This document shows, one piece after another, positions 4,717 through 6,157 of a stretch of DNA of 6,157 bases. The notes beneath the pieces were generated by a model. That model had not been told where the DNA came from. It worked only from the letters and a program-made list of their open reading frames with translations, and ran no database searches. Positions within the stretch are counted from its first letter, which is position 1. Each line of letters starts with the position of its first letter. Where the stretch lies: NCBI GenBank assembly GCA_946618395.1, contig CAMOLD010000081.1, forward strand, positions 1 to 6,157. The letters are read 5' to 3'. Both the position numbers and the translations under genes were made by a program. The DNA is from an uncultured Clostridia bacterium (GTDB taxonomy: Bacteria > Bacillota > Clostridia > Oscillospirales > CAG-272).

Positions 4717-5688
4717 ATGACGATTCCGATTTTTTATGCTTGCGACGACAATTTCTTAAAATATACCATTGTTTCGCTGACCTCGATGATGGAAAACGCG
4801 TCCAAAAAGCGGGACTACCACGTTTACATTTTGCACACCAACATTCCCGATGCCTCCCAGGCGCGCGTGCTGGCTTTGCAAAACGAAAACTTTGCCATCT
4901 CGTTTGTGAACGTGACCGAGCATCTGGATTCCATTTCCGAGCGGCTCCCCTTGCGCCATTACTACACCAAAACCACCTATTTCCGCTTTTTCATTGCCGA
5001 AATGTTCCCCCAATACGACAAAGCAATCTACATTGACGGCGATACCATTGTGCAGGGGAATATCGCCCGGCTTTACGACACAAACATCGGTTCCTGCTAT
5101 CTTGGCGCCGCCCACGAACAGGCAATGGCGCAAATGGATGTTTTTGGCACCTACTGCGAGCGCGTGGTCGGCGTTTCCCGCAAGGATTACTTCAACGCCG
5201 GCGTGATGCTGATCAACTGCGAGCAGTTCCGCCTGCACCGCGTGCTGGGTCGTTTTATCCACTACCTCGGCGTTTACAATTTTGCCGTGACCCAGGACGA
5301 GGACTACCTCAACCTGATTTGCAAAAACCGCGTTTACCACCTGGATCAACGCTGGAACACCGAATTGACCGACGGGCTGGTTTACCCCTACGATGTTCGC
5401 AAGGGCTATATCTTGCATTACATTATGGTCAATAAGCCCTGGCATTACGCCGACTGCCGCTTGGCAGACGTCTTTTGGCACTATGCCGCAAAAACTTCCG
5501 AATACGCCGCGCTTCGCGCCGAACTGGATTCCTATACCGAGGAAGAACGCGAACGCGACCGCCACAGCGCCGAAAATCTTTGCCAGCTGGCAATTTCCGA
5601 AACCGAAAAAGCAACTCAACGCCCGGCGCGCAGTCAGCGCACCCTGTATTGGAACAGCCCCGCTTTTGTTTATCAAAAGACGGAGTAA
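4717..5688 (+). CDS. Family 8 glycosyltransferase (LgtC/GspA-like), 323 aa
   Basis: GT8 enzymes are retaining transferases that move galactose or glucose from UDP-sugars to acceptors such as surface polysaccharides or proteins. The GT-A fold landmarks are all present. The N-terminal nucleotide-binding strand is IPIFYACDDNFLKYTIVSL (3-21). The TYFRFFIAEMFP segment is at 87-98. The metal-binding DxD lies in YIDGDTIVQGNI (Asp107, Asp109), followed by FNAGVMLIN (159-167), QDEDYLN (193-199) and the C-terminal LHYIMVNKPWHY (233-244). The ATG at 4717 is preferred over upstream in-frame starts because AAAGGAG lies 5 nt before it, the promoter lies just upstream, and homology begins at residue 3. No signal peptide or membrane helix is seen, so it should be cytoplasmic. 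Residues 260-323 are a charged tail of unknown role. It appears to be transcribed alone, so neighbours do not reveal the acceptor. Confidence 0.96.
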   Translation: MTIPIFYACDDNFLKYTIVSLTSMMENASKKRDYHVYILHTNIPDASQARVLALQNENFAISFVNVTEHLDSISERLPLRHYYTKTTYFRFFIAEMFPQYDKAIYIDGDTIVQGNIARLYDTNIGSCYLGAAHEQAMAQMDVFGTYCERVVGVSRKDYFNAGVMLINCEQFRLHRVLGRFIHYLGVYNFAVTQDEDYLNLICKNRVYHLDQRWNTELTDGLVYPYDVRKGYILHYIMVNKPWHYADCRLADVFWHYAAKTSEYAALRAELDSYTEEERERDRHSAENLCQLAISETEKATQRPARSQRTLYWNSPAFVYQKTE

Positions 5689-5700
5689 AAAGGAAAGACC

Positions 5701-5744
5701 GCGGGGAGGGGGAAACTTCTTAAAGGAAGTTTCCCCCTCCCCGC
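5701..5744. repeat. Perfect 19-bp G/C-rich inverted repeat (element A, hairpin 1)
   Basis: Arms GCGGGGAGGGGGAAACTTC (5701-5719) and their exact reverse complement (5726-5744) flank a 6-nt loop, TTAAAG. It begins 12 nt after the glycosyltransferase stop. No T-run follows directly, so it is a long palindrome rather than a standard terminator. A perfect arm of this length in an intergenic region suggests a dispersed repeat family or an mRNA 3'-end stabiliser. Confidence 0.93.
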
Positions 5745-5745
5745 A

Positions 5746-5782
5746 CCCTTCCCCTTTTAAGAACTTTGGGAAGGGGCTTTTT
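5746..5782 (+). terminator. Likely terminator of the glycosyltransferase gene (element A, hairpin 2)
   Basis: CCCTTCCC (5746-5753) pairs perfectly with GGGAAGGG (5768-5775) around a 14-nt loop. After G5776 and C5777 comes T5 (5778-5782). It starts 1 nt after hairpin 1 ends, so the two form a tandem structure. Confidence 0.7.
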
Positions 5783-5825
5783 GACGGACGATTGCAAATC
5801 TGATTTCGTAATGCAAAAAAGCCCC
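5773..5825. repeat. 10-bp inverted repeat joining the two palindromic elements
   Basis: GGGGCTTTTT (5773-5782) has its exact reverse complement AAAAAGCCCC at 5816-5825, 33 nt away. The left arm overlaps the terminator of element A. The right arm is the matching minus-strand GGGGCTTTTT end of element B, so each convergent transcript meets the same sequence. Confidence 0.75.
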
Positions 5826-5849
5826 ACCCGGAGCAACAGACAAACCCAT

Positions 5850-5892
5850 TTCCAAAAACTCCCAAAAATCCCCTGTTTGGAGTTTTTTGGAA
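5850..5892. repeat. Inverted repeat (element B, hairpin 2)
   Basis: TTCCAAAAACTCC (5850-5862) pairs with GGAGTTTTTTGGAA (5879-5892) over 13 bp with one bulged T and a 16-nt loop. On the minus strand it follows hairpin 1 of element B with a CCCTTCC start, as hairpin 2 of element A does on the plus strand. Confidence 0.8.
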
Positions 5893-5903
5893 GGGCGGGG
5901 GAG

Positions 5904-5956
5904 TTTGAGGGGGCGGGAAACCTCTTTTTTCAAAAAGGGTTCCCCGCCCCCTCAAG
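5904..5956. repeat. Long G/C-rich inverted repeat (element B, hairpin 1)
   Basis: TTGAGGGGGCGGG (5905-5917) pairs with CCCGCCCCCTCAA (5943-5955) over 13 bp. After one A-C mismatch, AACC/GGTT continues the stem, and a T-run/A-run pairing closes near the tip. It lies 19 nt past the minus-strand stop at 5975, mirroring the position of the 5701-5744 palindrome after the other gene. Confidence 0.87.
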
Positions 5957-5974
5957 GTCTTCCTTCCCCTCCCT

Positions 5975-6157
5975 TTACCAAACCTCCGCCAACTCCTCGT
6001 TCCGATAGACCGCGGCGGTGTTATCGGCAAGGCAGAGCCAGTTTTTGCGGTCGGGCTCGGGAACGGCGGCAAGAAAATCATCGCGGCGCAGGTTGTAGTG
6101 GGGGCAGGCGCCGCCCTTCAAAATTCCCAAGCCGGGATGGACGGAATAGGGCGTGAG
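5975..6157 (-). CDS. C-terminal part of a peptidase S51/PepE-like (class I glutamine amidotransferase-like) protein
   Basis: Sixty residues plus a TAA stop (5975-5977) are visible; the rest lies beyond the right edge. The segment PGLGILKGGACPHYNLRRDD followed, after a gap, by LADNTAAVYRNEELAEVW resembles the end of dipeptidase-E-like proteins, where a GLGLLPG..CPHY block carries the catalytic His and a DDG.ALH....L..V block closes the fold. His20 of the visible part (codon at 6098-6100) would be that residue. The nucleophile (usually GxSAG) lies outside the window, so activity cannot be judged. PepE-type enzymes release N-terminal aspartate from dipeptides, but many clostridial relatives are uncharacterised. 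The gene converges on the glycosyltransferase gene across the palindromic region, which probably terminates both. Confidence 0.75.
   Translation of the reverse strand, partial: LTPYSVHPGLGILKGGACPHYNLRRDDFLAAVPEPDRKNWLCLADNTAAVYRNEELAEVW

Noticed and set aside
4756..6081. 441-codon minus-strand open frame opposite the glycosyltransferase gene and the palindromes
   Set aside because: It is an in-register shadow of the GT8 gene extended through low-complexity G/C-rich repeats. GT8 motifs are all on the plus strand.

Overview
The window looks like chromosomal DNA from an endospore-forming member of the Bacillota, probably an uncultured clostridium (order not determinable from this sequence). 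The evidence is a SpoIVB-type forespore protease, strong AGGAGG-like ribosome-binding sites, TTGACA/TATAAT-type promoters with 17-bp spacers, a TTG start codon, and intrinsic terminators. Base composition is moderately GC-rich, and the genes largely avoid TTA, CTA and TCA codons. I see no phage, IS, CRISPR, tRNA or rRNA gene.

Layout. Positions 1-1147 (minus strand) carry spoIVB, cut by the left edge just before its stop codon. A 309-bp divergent spacer follows, with a near-consensus promoter firing rightwards. Positions 1457-2377 encode a 306-aa conserved hypothetical protein. Next is rpsT (ribosomal protein S20, 2532-2795), with its own extended -10 promoter, phased A-tracts upstream and a 75-nt leader that can sequester its ribosome-binding site. 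A strong terminator closes it. A two-gene operon follows: a PF06541/CmpB-like membrane protein (2932-3726) and, 12 nt later, an XRE-type regulator with a four-helix membrane domain (3739-4344). Two back-to-back hairpin terminators end that operon.

A structured spacer of about 240 bp with no convincing gene precedes a textbook promoter and a family 8 glycosyltransferase (4717-5688, plus strand). The C-terminal 60 residues of a peptidase S51/PepE-like protein enter from the right edge on the minus strand (5975-6157). The 286 bp between these convergent genes are packed with G/C-rich inverted repeats. These look like two facing copies of a two-hairpin element, and one contains a canonical G-quadruplex motif.

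Functionally the window is a patchwork of independent units: sporulation proteolysis, translation, an uncharacterised membrane protein paired with a membrane-linked regulator, and sugar transfer. The only likely co-transcribed pair is the CmpB-like protein and the XRE regulator. I found no clear new multi-gene defence or metabolic system. The most interesting material is non-coding: the rpsT leader, the structured 4440-4640 spacer, and the palindromic element pair at 5701-5956.
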